Source: VAZQ01 sp963785745
Lineage (GTDB): Bacteria > Pseudomonadota > Alphaproteobacteria > Rhizobiales > Xanthobacteraceae
Assembly: GCA_963785745.1 (NCBI GenBank)
Contig: CAWAWR010000029.1
Location: forward strand, 186,001 to 250,000
DNA length: 64,000 nt
Reading direction: 5' to 3'
In this document: piece after piece, positions 26,213 through 35,119 of the stretch
Numbering within the stretch: position 1 is the first letter of the stretch
Layout of the letters: each line of letters begins with the position of its first letter
Translations under genes and position numbers: made by a program
The notes under the pieces: model-generated
Told to the model about the DNA's origin: nothing
Database searches by the model: none
What the model saw: only the letters and a program-made list of their open reading frames with translations

Positions 26213-27187
26213 ATGCCACGCGTCCTCACTGCATCGCTGACGGTTGTCGCCCTCATTGGCGCGTTCGCGCCGGCGTCCGCCCAGCAATTTCCCAACCGCC
26301 CGATCACGCTGGTGGTCCCGCTGCCGCCCGGCGGCACCAACGACATCATGGCGCGTATCATCGGCGAGCGGATGACCAAGTCGCTCGGCCAGCAGGTCGT
26401 GATCGAGAACCGCGCTGCCGGCGGCAGCGGTACCGTCGCGACCCGGCAGGTCGCGCGCGCGACGCCGGACGGCTACACCATCCTCCTGTCCTACACGACG
26501 ACCTTCGCGACCGGACCGAGCATGTACAAGAACGCCGGCTACGACGTGCGCAAGGATTTCGCGCCGATCGGCCTCATCGCGGTGTCGCCAAGTCTCGTGA
26601 TCGCCAACAAGGATTTCCCGATCAAGAATATCCTGGAGCTGCTCGCGCATATCCGCAAGACCAACGAGCCGTTCCAGTACGGCGCGCCCGGCATCGGCAG
26701 CGTCAATCATCTTGCGGCCGAGATGTTCGCGCGCGCGGCCAAGATCAAGCTGCAGGCGATCCCCTACAAGGGTTCGAACCCGCTGGTGACGGACCTGATC
26801 GCCGGGCACATCAAGATGGGCTTCAACCCGATCCCGGTGTCGCGCGGCGCGCTCGAGGGCGGACTGATCCGCGCGCTCGCCGTGACCTCCGCCAAACGGT
26901 CGAGCCAATTGCCGGATGTGGCCACCATGGCGGAACAGGGACTGACCGGGTTCGACGTGTCGCTGCGCTACGGCCTCTCCGCACCTGCGGGCACGCCGCC
27001 CGATATCGTCGCGCAGTTGAACAAGGCGCTCAACGCGGCGCTCGCCGACGACGCGGTGATCAAGCGCATCAGGCACGAAGGTGCGGAGCCTGAGCCGGGC
27101 ACGCCGCAGCAATACGCCGCCGACATCGACGCCGAGGAAACGAGGTGGTCGGCGGTGGTCAAAGACCTCGGCATCGTCGGAAACTAG
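26213..27187 (+). CDS. Bug/TctC-type solute receptor, tandem copy 2
   Basis: A 324-residue receptor with signal peptide ending at APASAQ and mature start QFPNRPITLVVPLPPGGTN. Key segments: VVIENRAAGGSGTVATR, ATPDGYTILLSYTTT and YGAPGIGSVNHLAAEMF. It keeps the fold of its neighbours but differs in the ligand-loop residues (GGTND against GGSTS), which suggests a different ligand. GGGAGGCGA precedes the ATG. Confidence 0.92.
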   Translation: MPRVLTASLTVVALIGAFAPASAQQFPNRPITLVVPLPPGGTNDIMARIIGERMTKSLGQQVVIENRAAGGSGTVATRQVARATPDGYTILLSYTTTFATGPSMYKNAGYDVRKDFAPIGLIAVSPSLVIANKDFPIKNILELLAHIRKTNEPFQYGAPGIGSVNHLAAEMFARAAKIKLQAIPYKGSNPLVTDLIAGHIKMGFNPIPVSRGALEGGLIRALAVTSAKRSSQLPDVATMAEQGLTGFDVSLRYGLSAPAGTPPDIVAQLNKALNAALADDAVIKRIRHEGAEPEPGTPQQYAADIDAEETRWSAVVKDLGIVGN

Positions 27188-27192
27188 GCGCT

Positions 27193-28170
27193 ATGACACG
27201 ATCGTTGCGTTCATTCCTGATTGCGGCCCTGGTCGCCGCCCTCGCCGGCCCGCTCGGCAGCGCGCGTGCGCAGGACTATCCTGCAAAGCCGATCACGCTG
27301 ATCGTTCCGTTCACGCCCGGCGGCAGCACCAGCGTCATCGCCCGCGCGATCTCCGACAAGCTGAGCGACGCCCTCAAGCAGCCGATCGTGATCGACAACC
27401 GCGGCGGCGCCGGCAGCACCATCGGCGCGCGCGCGGTCGCCAAGAGCGCGCCGGACGGCTATACGATCCTGCTCGGCACCAATGCGACGCTGACGATCGC
27501 GCTCAGCCTCACCAAGAACGCCGGTTACGAGCGCAAGGACCTCGCATCGATCGGTTTTGTCGGCGCCGTGCCGAATGCCGTCGTGGTCAATGCGAAGTCT
27601 CCGGTCCGCTCGATTGCCGATCTGGTCAAGCAGGCCAAGGCGCAAGGCCAGCCGATCCAATACGGCTCACCGGGCATCGGCACCGTCAATCATCTGTCCG
27701 GCGAGCTGCTCGCGCACATCGCCAAGATCAAGATGGCGCATGTGCCCTATCGCGGCGCGATCCCCGCGTTGAGCGATCTGCTCGGCGGCCACATCGAGCT
27801 CCTGTTCAGCGCGATCCCGAACGTGCACAGCCATATCGGCGCCGGCACCGTGCGGGCGCTGGCGGTGACGAGCGCCAAGCGCTCGCAGCTTGTTCCGGAT
27901 GTGCCCACGGTCGCCGAGTCCGGCTTCCCCGGCTACGAGGCCGTTCTCGGCTACGGCCTGCTGGCGCCGACCGGCACGCCGCGTCCGGTCATCGACCGGC
28001 TCAATCGCGAGCTGCGCGCCGCGCTCGCGACCGAGGCGGTGCTCAAGCTGCTCGTCCAGGAAGGCGTCGAGCCGCTCGCGACCACGCCGGAGGAATTCAC
28101 AGCCATGATCGATCGCGAAGAACCGAAATGGTCGGCGCTGATCAAGGATCTCGGCCTCGTCGCCAATTGA
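27193..28170 (+). CDS. Bug/TctC-type solute receptor, tandem copy 3
   Basis: A 325-residue receptor, only five bases after copy 2. The signal peptide ends at SARAQ and the mature start is DYPAKPITLIVPFTPGGST. It shares with copy 1 the GGST ligand loop and the DNRGGAGSTIGAR turn, so copies 1 and 3 appear to be the closer pair. YGSPGIGTVNHLSGELL is the hinge segment. ATG at 27193 is used; the longer frame overlaps copy 2. Confidence 0.92.
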   Translation: MTRSLRSFLIAALVAALAGPLGSARAQDYPAKPITLIVPFTPGGSTSVIARAISDKLSDALKQPIVIDNRGGAGSTIGARAVAKSAPDGYTILLGTNATLTIALSLTKNAGYERKDLASIGFVGAVPNAVVVNAKSPVRSIADLVKQAKAQGQPIQYGSPGIGTVNHLSGELLAHIAKIKMAHVPYRGAIPALSDLLGGHIELLFSAIPNVHSHIGAGTVRALAVTSAKRSQLVPDVPTVAESGFPGYEAVLGYGLLAPTGTPRPVIDRLNRELRAALATEAVLKLLVQEGVEPLATTPEEFTAMIDREEPKWSALIKDLGLVAN

Positions 28171-28195
28171 ACACCCGATGACAGGATCGACAATC

Positions 28196-29158
28196 ATGCG
28201 TTCGTTCGTATTCGTATTCGCCTTCGCTGCCGCGCTCGGTATCTCGCAGCCCCACGCCCAGGAGTATCCGACCAAGCCGATCACGCTGATCGTTCCTTAC
28301 GCGGCCGGCGGCGGCAACGACGTAATGGCGCGCATTGTCGGCGAGAAGATGAGCCGGACGCTCGGCCAGCAGATCGTCATCGACAACCGGCCCGGTGCCG
28401 GCGGCGCGCTGGCGACGCGGCAGGTCGCCAAGGCCGCGCCCGACGGCTACACGCTGGTGATCGGCGGCACCGGCTCGCTCGCGGTCAATCCGACGCTGCT
28501 GCCGAACGTCGGCTACGACGTGCGCAAGGATTTCGCCCCGGTCGGTATGATCGGATCGAGCGCGATGATCGTGCTGATCCATCCGTCGATCCCCGCGAAG
28601 ACCATCCCCGAGATGATCGCGCTCGCCAAAAAGGACCCCGGCAAGTTCAATTACGCCTCGGCCGGCGTCGGCTCCGGCATCCATCTCGGCGCCGAGCTGT
28701 TCGCGTACATGGCGGGCGTCAAGCTGGTGCATGTCCCCTACAAGGGCACCGGCCCGGCGCTCACCGATCTGCTCGGCGGTCACGTCTCGATGTATTTCTC
28801 GTCGCTGCCGTCCGCGATCGGGCTGGTCAAGGAAGCCAAGGTGCGCGCGCTCGCCGTGACCGGGGCCCAGCGCTCCGACGTCTTCCCGGATGTGCCGACG
28901 GTGGCGGAGACCCTGCCCGGCTTCGAAGCGGTGCTGCGCTACGGCATCGTGGCGCCGGCCGGGACGCCGCGCCCGATCGTCGACAAGCTCAACGCCGCGC
29001 TGCGGCAGGCGCTGGCCGATCCGGACACGATCGCGCGCATGGCCCGCGACGGAACCGACTCGGTGCCGTCGAGCCCCGAGGAATACGCCGCCGACATCGA
29101 CCGCGAGGAGCGCAAATGGTCGGAAGTGGTCAAGCGCTCGGGCGCGGCGTCGAACTAG
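28196..29158 (+). CDS. Bug/TctC-type solute receptor, tandem copy 4
   Basis: A 320-residue receptor. The signal peptide RSFVFVFAFAAALGISQPHA is unusually Phe-rich because the DNA holds short repeats of TTCGT/TATTCG. The mature start is QEYPTKPITLIVPYAAGGGND, with VIDNRPGAGGALATR and YASAGVGSGIHLGAELF further on. The GGGND ligand loop differs from copies 1-3. It ends 68 bases before the split ThDP decarboxylase genes and may be cotranscribed with them. Confidence 0.92.
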   Translation: MRSFVFVFAFAAALGISQPHAQEYPTKPITLIVPYAAGGGNDVMARIVGEKMSRTLGQQIVIDNRPGAGGALATRQVAKAAPDGYTLVIGGTGSLAVNPTLLPNVGYDVRKDFAPVGMIGSSAMIVLIHPSIPAKTIPEMIALAKKDPGKFNYASAGVGSGIHLGAELFAYMAGVKLVHVPYKGTGPALTDLLGGHVSMYFSSLPSAIGLVKEAKVRALAVTGAQRSDVFPDVPTVAETLPGFEAVLRYGIVAPAGTPRPIVDKLNAALRQALADPDTIARMARDGTDSVPSSPEEYAADIDREERKWSEVVKRSGAASN

Positions 29159-29226
29159 CAAGGCTCGGAACGGCGCTCGATCCTGTCCGCTTGCGCGGGG
29201 CGCAAAAGCGTGAGTAAATCGCGCCC

Positions 29227-29766
29227 ATGGACGCCAAAGTCGACAGCAAAGGGGCGAGCAAAGCCCCGTGGCAGCACGATCTCTACGATCTGTTGCGCCG
29301 ACACGGCATCACGCAATTCTGCTACGTGCCGGACGCGGGCCATGCCGTCCTGATCGACCGCTCGCTCGCCGATCCGGACGTTTATTCGGTCGCGCTGACC
29401 ACCGAGGAGGAAGGCGTGGCGCTCGCCGCCGGCGCGGATCTCGGCGGCGCCCGCGCGGTGCTGCTGATGCAGTCGAGCGGCGTCGGCAACTGCATCAACC
29501 TGCTGTCGCTGATCAAGGGCGCGCGGTTTCCATTCCTGACGCTGGTGAGCATGCGCGGCGACTTCGGCGAGGGAAATCCGTGGCAGTTCGCCATGGGCCA
29601 GGCGGTCACGCCGGTGCTGGAAGCGATGGGCGTGATCGTGCTGCGCGCCGAGCACCCGGACGAGGTCATCGAGGTGGTCAGCGCGGCGATCACCATGGTG
29701 TTCAAGAGCGGCCAGTCGGTCGCCGTGCTGCTGACGCAGCGGCTGATCGGCGCCAAACCGTTCTGA
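29227..29766 (+). CDS. ThDP decarboxylase, Pyr-domain subunit (sulfopyruvate decarboxylase alpha-like)
   Basis: A 179-residue protein holding only the pyrimidine-binding domain of a ThDP enzyme, as in the alpha subunit of sulfopyruvate decarboxylase (ComD) and in phosphonopyruvate decarboxylase. The activating Glu is in TTEEEGVALAAGADL; VLLMQSSGVGNCINLLSLI is the characteristic strand-helix. The partner PP domain is encoded 8 bases downstream. In a bacterium outside coenzyme M synthesis, a 2-oxo acid decarboxylase is expected; the substrate is unknown. Confidence 0.88.
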   Translation: MDAKVDSKGASKAPWQHDLYDLLRRHGITQFCYVPDAGHAVLIDRSLADPDVYSVALTTEEEGVALAAGADLGGARAVLLMQSSGVGNCINLLSLIKGARFPFLTLVSMRGDFGEGNPWQFAMGQAVTPVLEAMGVIVLRAEHPDEVIEVVSAAITMVFKSGQSVAVLLTQRLIGAKPF

Positions 29767-29774
29767 GAATCGCA

Positions 29775-30404
29775 ATGACCACGCCACAGGAACTCAGAGC
29801 CCAGAAGGCCGCGCTCGCCAAGGCGCTGCCCGGCGTCGTGCTCGATCGCGGCGACGCCATGCCGAAGCTGATCGGACGGCACGAGGACTTTCTGATCGTC
29901 ACCGGACTTGGCGGCTCGGCACACGATGTCGGCGCGGTGACCGGCGACAAGGCCCACATCTTTTCACTCGGCGGAGCGATGGGCGCCCCCTGCATGATCG
30001 GGCTCGGGCTCGCCCTGGCGCAGCCGAAGAAGCAGGTGCTGGTCGTGACCGGCGACGGCGATCTCCTGATGAACGTCGGCGCGCTCGCCACCATCGCGGT
30101 GATGAACCCGCCCAATCTCGTGATCGTCTGCGTCGACAATGGCCACTACGGCGAGACCGGCTGGCAGAAGAGCCATACCAGCCTCGGCGTCGACCTCGAA
30201 AAGATCGCGATTGGATGCGGCATCAAGCGCACCATGACGGCGGCCCAGGAGGCCGATCTCGAACGCGGCGCGCGCTTCATCCGCGAAGGCAATAGCGCCG
30301 GCTTCGTGCTGCTGCGCGTCAAGCCGACCGAGCCGCCGCCCTTCAAACGCAACTTCGACGCCGCGTTCTGCCGCGACCGGTTCCGGCAGGCGCTCATAGC
30401 GTGA
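29775..30404 (+). CDS. ThDP decarboxylase, PP-domain subunit (sulfopyruvate decarboxylase beta-like)
   Basis: A 209-residue protein with the diphosphate-binding half: FSLGGAMGAPCMIGLGLALAQ, the GDGD motif start in VLVVTGDGDLLMN and the closing VCVDNGHYGETGWQ. Together with the preceding gene it makes one active site at the subunit interface. The start ATG at 29775 follows the alpha stop by eight bases. The downstream acyl-CoA dehydrogenase and acyl-CoA synthetase suggest that the decarboxylation product is processed to, or derived from, a CoA ester. Confidence 0.88.
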   Translation: MTTPQELRAQKAALAKALPGVVLDRGDAMPKLIGRHEDFLIVTGLGGSAHDVGAVTGDKAHIFSLGGAMGAPCMIGLGLALAQPKKQVLVVTGDGDLLMNVGALATIAVMNPPNLVIVCVDNGHYGETGWQKSHTSLGVDLEKIAIGCGIKRTMTAAQEADLERGARFIREGNSAGFVLLRVKPTEPPPFKRNFDAAFCRDRFRQALIA

Positions 30405-30413
30405 GATGACCCC

Positions 30414-31583
30414 ATGAACTTCGACTTCACCGAAGAACAGAAACTGTTCGCGGATTCCGTGCACAAGTTCGCGCAGGCGCATCTCGCCAAGGACGCGCTC
30501 AAGCGCGCCCACGATCCGCGCTTCCCGTTCGACGTGGCGAAGCTGATGAGCCAGCAGGGGCTCATGGGCATCACCATCCCCGAGAAGGACGGCGGCATCG
30601 GCGGCACGCTGATGGACGCGGTGATCGCCATCGAGCAGGTGGCGCTGGTGTGCCCGCGCAGCGCCGACGTGGTGCAGTTCGGCAATTTCGGTCCGATCCG
30701 CACCTTTGCCGAGTATGCAACGCCGGCGCAGAAGCAGCGCTGGCTGCCGGCGCTCCTCTCCGGCGGCGCCGTGATCAGCCTCGGCATGAGCGAGCCCGCC
30801 GCCGGCTCGGCGGTGACGGAGCTGACGACCAGCGCCAAGCAGGACGGCAATCACTACGTCATCAACGGCTCGAAGGTGTTTTCGACGTTCAGCCCCGACG
30901 CGAAAGTGTTCCTGGTCTACGTGCGCTATGGGCGCGGGCTCGACGGCATCGGCTCGGTGCTGGTCGAGCGCGATACGCCCGGCTTCACCGTCGGCACGCC
31001 GTCGAGCTTCATGAGCGGCGAGGAATGGTCGGAGCTGCATTTCGAGAATTGCCGCATCCCGGCCGAGAACGTGCTGCTCGGCCCCGGCGGCTTCAAGAAG
31101 CAGATCGCGAGCTTCAACGTCGAGCGGCTCGGCAACTCCGCGCGCTCGCTGGCGCTCGGCCGCTACGCCTACAACACCGCGCGCGACTACTGCACGACGC
31201 GCGAGCAATTCGGCCGGCCGCTCTGCGAATTCCAGGGCCTGCAATGGAAGTTCGCGGATATGGCAATCAAGCTCGAGTCGGCGCAGCTCCTGCTCTATCG
31301 CGCCGCCGTGAATGCCGACCGCGGGCTGCCCTCCGCCTATGAGACCGCGGTGGCGAAAACGGCCTGCAACCAGGCCGGCTTCGAGGTTTCGCACGAGGCG
31401 GTGCAGGCGATGGGCGCGCTCGGTTACAGCCGCGAGGCGCTGGTCGAATACTGCATGCGGCGTTGCCGCGGCTGGATGATCGCCGGCGGCTCGATCGAGA
31501 TGTTGAAGAACCGGATTGCAGAGCATGTGTTCGACCGCCGCTTCGACCAGCGGCCGCCGCGCAGGGCGGAAGCGGCGGAGTAA
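30414..31583 (+). CDS. Acyl-CoA dehydrogenase family protein
   Basis: A 389-residue FAD enzyme. It shows the N-terminal helix domain (NFDFTEEQKLFADSVHKFAQ), the middle strand ISLGMSEPAAGSAVTEL and the YVINGSKVFSTF strand, and the C-terminal helices with REQFGRPLCEFQGLQWKFAD. The final segment MIAGGSIEMLKNRIAEHVF is typical. It would oxidise an acyl-CoA to the enoyl-CoA and pass electrons to ETF, which is not encoded here. It lies 9 bases after the ThDP beta subunit, and 1 base before the synthetase. Confidence 0.92.
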   Translation: MNFDFTEEQKLFADSVHKFAQAHLAKDALKRAHDPRFPFDVAKLMSQQGLMGITIPEKDGGIGGTLMDAVIAIEQVALVCPRSADVVQFGNFGPIRTFAEYATPAQKQRWLPALLSGGAVISLGMSEPAAGSAVTELTTSAKQDGNHYVINGSKVFSTFSPDAKVFLVYVRYGRGLDGIGSVLVERDTPGFTVGTPSSFMSGEEWSELHFENCRIPAENVLLGPGGFKKQIASFNVERLGNSARSLALGRYAYNTARDYCTTREQFGRPLCEFQGLQWKFADMAIKLESAQLLLYRAAVNADRGLPSAYETAVAKTACNQAGFEVSHEAVQAMGALGYSREALVEYCMRRCRGWMIAGGSIEMLKNRIAEHVFDRRFDQRPPRRAEAAE

Positions 31584-31584
31584 C

Positions 31585-33639
31585 ATGAACACGTTGCGTG
31601 AGGCGCTGTTCGCGCCGCAATCGGTCGCGATCGTCGGACAATCGAACGACCCCTCGAAGACCGCCGGACGCCCGCTGAAATACCTGCTGCAGATGGGCTA
31701 TGCCGGCCGCATCTATCCCATCAATCCGGGACGCGACACCGTGCTCGAGCAGCGCGCCTGGCCCTCGCTCGCGGCGCTGCCGGAAGCGCCCGACCACGCC
31801 TACATCGTGACGCCGACCGACGCGGCGCTGGAGGCTGTCGAGGAATGTGGCAAGCGAGGCGTCAAGGCGGCGACCGTGCTCGCCGACGGCTTCACCGAAG
31901 CCGGCGAGAAGGGCGATCGGCGCGTGGCGCGCCTGCGCCACATCTGCGCCGCGACCGGCATCCGCGTGGTCGGCCCGTCGAGCCTCGGCATCGTCGACCT
32001 GCGCACGCGCGCGATGCTCACCGCCAATGCCGCCTTCGACGAGAAGGAACTGCCCGCGGGCCGTATCTTCGCCGCCTCGCATTCGGGCAGCATGATCGGC
32101 TCGCTGCTTTCGCGCGGGAAGGCACGCGGTCTCGGATTCGCCGGGCTCGTCTCGGTCGGCAACGAGGTCGATCTCTCGCTCGGCGAGATCTGCGAAGCGA
32201 CCGTCGATGATCCCGGCATCGACGGCTACATGCTATTCCTCGAAACCATGCGCAATGCCGACGCGCTGCGGCGCTTTGCGCTGGCCGCATACCAACGTGG
32301 CAAGCCGATCATCGCCTACAAGCTCGGCCGCTCGGAAGCCGCGCGCGAGCTCGCGGTGTCGCACACCGGCGCGCTCGCAGGTGAGGACGACATCGCCGAT
32401 GCGTTTCTCGCCGATTGCGGGATCGCACGGGTGACGACCCTCGACGGCCTGATCGAAGGCCTCCCGCTGCTGATGCGCGTGCCCGTGCAAAAGTCGCGGC
32501 GCGGCGCGGTCGGCGTGGTGACGACCACCGGCGGCGGCGCCACCATGGTTGTCGACCCGCTGAGCGTTCAGGGCGTCTCGATCACGCAACCGAGCAACGA
32601 AACGCTGGCGCGCTTCAAGGCCGCCGGGATCGACGTGAAGCCGGCGCGCATCGTCGACGTTACGCTCGCGGGCGCGCGCTACGACGTGATGAAGGCCGCG
32701 CTCGACATCCTCACCACTGCTCCCGAATACGACCTGATCCTTCCCGTCATCGGGTCCTCGGCGCGGTTTCATCCGGAGCTCGCGGTCAAGCCGATCGTCG
32801 ATTGCGCCGGCGCGGCGAAACCGCTCGCCGCCTGCCTGGTGCCGGACGCCCCGGCCGCGCTCGCCATGCTCAGTGAAGCGGGCGTGCCGTGCTTCCGCAC
32901 GCCCGAAGCCTGCGCCGATGCGGTGGCCGCCGCGCTACGCCGGCGTGCACCGCGGCCTCCCTCCGAAAAAGTCGACCGGCCCATCGCCGGCGAGGGCCGC
33001 ATGCTCGACGAGCTCGATGCCGGCACGCTGATGGAGCGCTATGGCATTCCGCGCGTGCCGGCGGTGGTCGTCGATGCCGGCATCACGCGCGCGCCGACGC
33101 TGCCGTTTCCCTATCCGGTCGTGGTCAAGGCGCTCTCGGCCGAGATCGCGCACAAGACCGAGACCGGCGGCGTCGTGCTCAACGTCGCCGACGGCGACGC
33201 GCTGCTGGCGGCGATCCTGCAAATTCGCATGAATGTCACGCACCACCGGCCCAACACCCGCATCCAGCGGGTCCTGGTGCAGCCGATGATCAAGGGCATC
33301 GGCGAGGCGCTGATCGGCTATCGCGTCGATCCCGTGGTCGGACCGCTGGTGATGGTCGCGGCCGGCGGTATCCTCACCGAGATCTATCGCGACCGGAGTC
33401 TCCGGCTCGCGCCGATTGACCTTGCGACCGCGAAAGAGATGATTGCCGAGGTGCGCGGCTTTGCGGCGCTTGCGGGCTTTCGCGGCCGGCCCAAGGGTAA
33501 CCTCGATGCGCTGGCGGACGCGATCGTGGCGATGTCGCGGCTCGCCGACAAGCTTTCGATCGTCGAAGCCGAGATCAATCCGCTGATCGTCCGCACCGAC
33601 GGCGTGGTCGCAGTCGATGCCCTGGTGAAGCTCGTGTGA
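31585..33639 (+). CDS. ADP-forming acyl-CoA synthetase (acetate-CoA ligase family), fused
   Basis: A 684-residue fused alpha-beta NDP-forming acyl-CoA synthetase. It has an N-terminal CoA-binding domain (SVAIVGQSNDPSKTAGRP), two succinyl-CoA ligase-like domains with the phospho-His H260 in VSHTGALAGED, and a C-terminal ATP-grasp domain (VVVKALSAEIAHKTETGGV). It makes an acyl-CoA with ATP hydrolysis to ADP, or runs in reverse. ATG at 31585 follows the dehydrogenase stop. The terminal residues DALVKLV recur, out of place, at 35033-35062 beyond the next gene (see findings). Confidence 0.93.
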   Translation: MNTLREALFAPQSVAIVGQSNDPSKTAGRPLKYLLQMGYAGRIYPINPGRDTVLEQRAWPSLAALPEAPDHAYIVTPTDAALEAVEECGKRGVKAATVLADGFTEAGEKGDRRVARLRHICAATGIRVVGPSSLGIVDLRTRAMLTANAAFDEKELPAGRIFAASHSGSMIGSLLSRGKARGLGFAGLVSVGNEVDLSLGEICEATVDDPGIDGYMLFLETMRNADALRRFALAAYQRGKPIIAYKLGRSEAARELAVSHTGALAGEDDIADAFLADCGIARVTTLDGLIEGLPLLMRVPVQKSRRGAVGVVTTTGGGATMVVDPLSVQGVSITQPSNETLARFKAAGIDVKPARIVDVTLAGARYDVMKAALDILTTAPEYDLILPVIGSSARFHPELAVKPIVDCAGAAKPLAACLVPDAPAALAMLSEAGVPCFRTPEACADAVAAALRRRAPRPPSEKVDRPIAGEGRMLDELDAGTLMERYGIPRVPAVVVDAGITRAPTLPFPYPVVVKALSAEIAHKTETGGVVLNVADGDALLAAILQIRMNVTHHRPNTRIQRVLVQPMIKGIGEALIGYRVDPVVGPLVMVAAGGILTEIYRDRSLRLAPIDLATAKEMIAEVRGFAALAGFRGRPKGNLDALADAIVAMSRLADKLSIVEAEINPLIVRTDGVVAVDALVKLV

Positions 33640-33671
33640 GACGTGGTCAGCGTACCTCAGGGAGCGTTGAA

Positions 33672-35030
33672 ATGATTTTCTTATCTTTCCGCGGTTTGGC
33701 TTCGGCGATGCTGGCCTGTGCGCTCGTTCTTTCGGTAAGCGCCGCAGGTGCCCAACAGCCCACTCCCGTGACGCTCTTCAACAATGTACGGGTCTTTGAC
33801 GGCAAGACGACGTCCTTGTCCGAACCGACGAACGTATTGGTTCGAGGCAACCTGATCGAAAGAATTTCCCGAGCGCCCATCGCCGTCGACCGAAGCGCGA
33901 GCACCAGGATCATCGACGGCGGCGGTCGGACATTGATGCCGGGCCTAACCGACGCGCATTGGCACGCGATGATGGTGCGGTCGACGCCCGCGCAGCTTCT
34001 TTCCAGCGACGTCGGCTACAGCAACCTCTTGGCCGCCGCCGAGGCCACCGCCACGCTGATGCGTGGCTTCACCACCATCCGCGACCTGGGCGGGCCCGCT
34101 TTCGGCCTGAAACGCGCCATCGATGAAGGGCTGTTGCCCGGGCCGCGCATCTATCCGTCCGGGGCGGTCATCACGGTGACCAGCGGCCACGGTGACTTTC
34201 GCCAGTTCTCCGATCTGCCGAGGACACTTGGCGGAATGCTCAGCCGTATCGAGCAGCTTGGCGGAGCCATGATTGCCGACAGCCCGGATGAAGTGCGTCT
34301 TCGCGTGCGCGAGCAACTGATGCAGGGTGCGTCGCAGATCAAGCTCACGGCGGGCGGCGGCGTGGCTTCTCCGTTCAGCCCGCTCGACGTCTCGACTTTC
34401 ACCGAGCCCGAGTTGCGCGCCGCCGTTGAGGCCGCTGAAAATTGGGGAACCTATGTCTGCACCCATGCCTACACGCCGGTTTCGATCCAGCGGTCGATCG
34501 CTGCTGGCGTCAAGTGCATAGAGCATGGCCACCTGATGGACGAAGCGAGTGCGCGGATCATGGCCGAGAAGGGTATCTGGCTGAGCACACAGCCGTTCCT
34601 CAGCGACGCGGCCGCCGCCGCTATGGGTCCGGCATCACAGGCGCGGTTGCGGCAGGTGATCACCGGCACGCAAAACGTCTATGCATTGGCGAAGAAGTAC
34701 AAGCTCAAGACCGCATTCGGCACCGACATCCTGTTCTCGCCGGCGCTGGCGGAGCGGCAGGGCGATGGACTCGTCGATATGACCCGGTGGTATACGCCAG
34801 CCGAAGCATTGATCATGGCGACGTCAACGAATGCCCAACTGTTCGGTCTATCCGGTCTCCGCAATCCGTATCCCGGCAGACTGGGCGTTGTGGAGGAAGG
34901 CTCGCTCGCCGACCTGCTGCTCGTCGACGGCAACCCGCTGGAGAACATCAGGCTCGTCGCCGACCCGCATAAGAATTTTCTGGTCATCATGAAGGATGGC
35001 ACGATCTACAAGAATGCGCTGGCCAAGTGA
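33672..35030 (+). CDS. Secreted amidohydrolase (imidazolonepropionase-like)
   Basis: A 452-residue metal-dependent hydrolase. A clear signal peptide ends at SAAGAQ, so it is periplasmic. The metal site is complete: HWH in MPGLTDAHWHAMM, the Lys in QIKLTAGGG, His in VCTHAY, His in CIEHGH and Asp in FGTDIL. Relatives include prolidase-like and aryldialkylphosphatase-like amidohydrolases. GGGAG lies upstream of the ATG. Base use looks less GC-rich than its neighbours, and a copy of the upstream gene's 3' end follows its stop, so this gene may have been inserted into the operon. Confidence 0.88.
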   Translation: MIFLSFRGLASAMLACALVLSVSAAGAQQPTPVTLFNNVRVFDGKTTSLSEPTNVLVRGNLIERISRAPIAVDRSASTRIIDGGGRTLMPGLTDAHWHAMMVRSTPAQLLSSDVGYSNLLAAAEATATLMRGFTTIRDLGGPAFGLKRAIDEGLLPGPRIYPSGAVITVTSGHGDFRQFSDLPRTLGGMLSRIEQLGGAMIADSPDEVRLRVREQLMQGASQIKLTAGGGVASPFSPLDVSTFTEPELRAAVEAAENWGTYVCTHAYTPVSIQRSIAAGVKCIEHGHLMDEASARIMAEKGIWLSTQPFLSDAAAAAMGPASQARLRQVITGTQNVYALAKKYKLKTAFGTDILFSPALAERQGDGLVDMTRWYTPAEALIMATSTNAQLFGLSGLRNPYPGRLGVVEEGSLADLLLVDGNPLENIRLVADPHKNFLVIMKDGTIYKNALAK

Positions 35031-35032
35031 CA

Positions 35033-35062
35033 GCCACCGACGCGCTGGTGAAGCTGGTCTGA
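35033..35062 (+). pseudogene. Remnant of an acyl-CoA synthetase 3' end
   Basis: These ten codons read ATDALVKLV and stop. The synthetase at 31585-33639 ends AVDALVKLV and stop, so nine of ten codons agree in meaning, and most differences are third-position changes. The remnant lies three bases after the amidohydrolase stop with no start codon of its own. It is best read as the original tail of a synthetase gene stranded by insertion or recombination. Confidence 0.6.
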
Positions 35063-35119
35063 GCGAGGCATAATACGCGCCGCCCCTCCCGAAGGCCCAA
35101 GAAACGCCGAGGAACGCTC

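Noticed and set aside
28199..28225. Short TTCGT/TATTCG repeats in the signal-peptide coding region
   Set aside because: Considered as a phase-variation tract, but the units are irregular and few, and they encode an ordinary hydrophobic leader.
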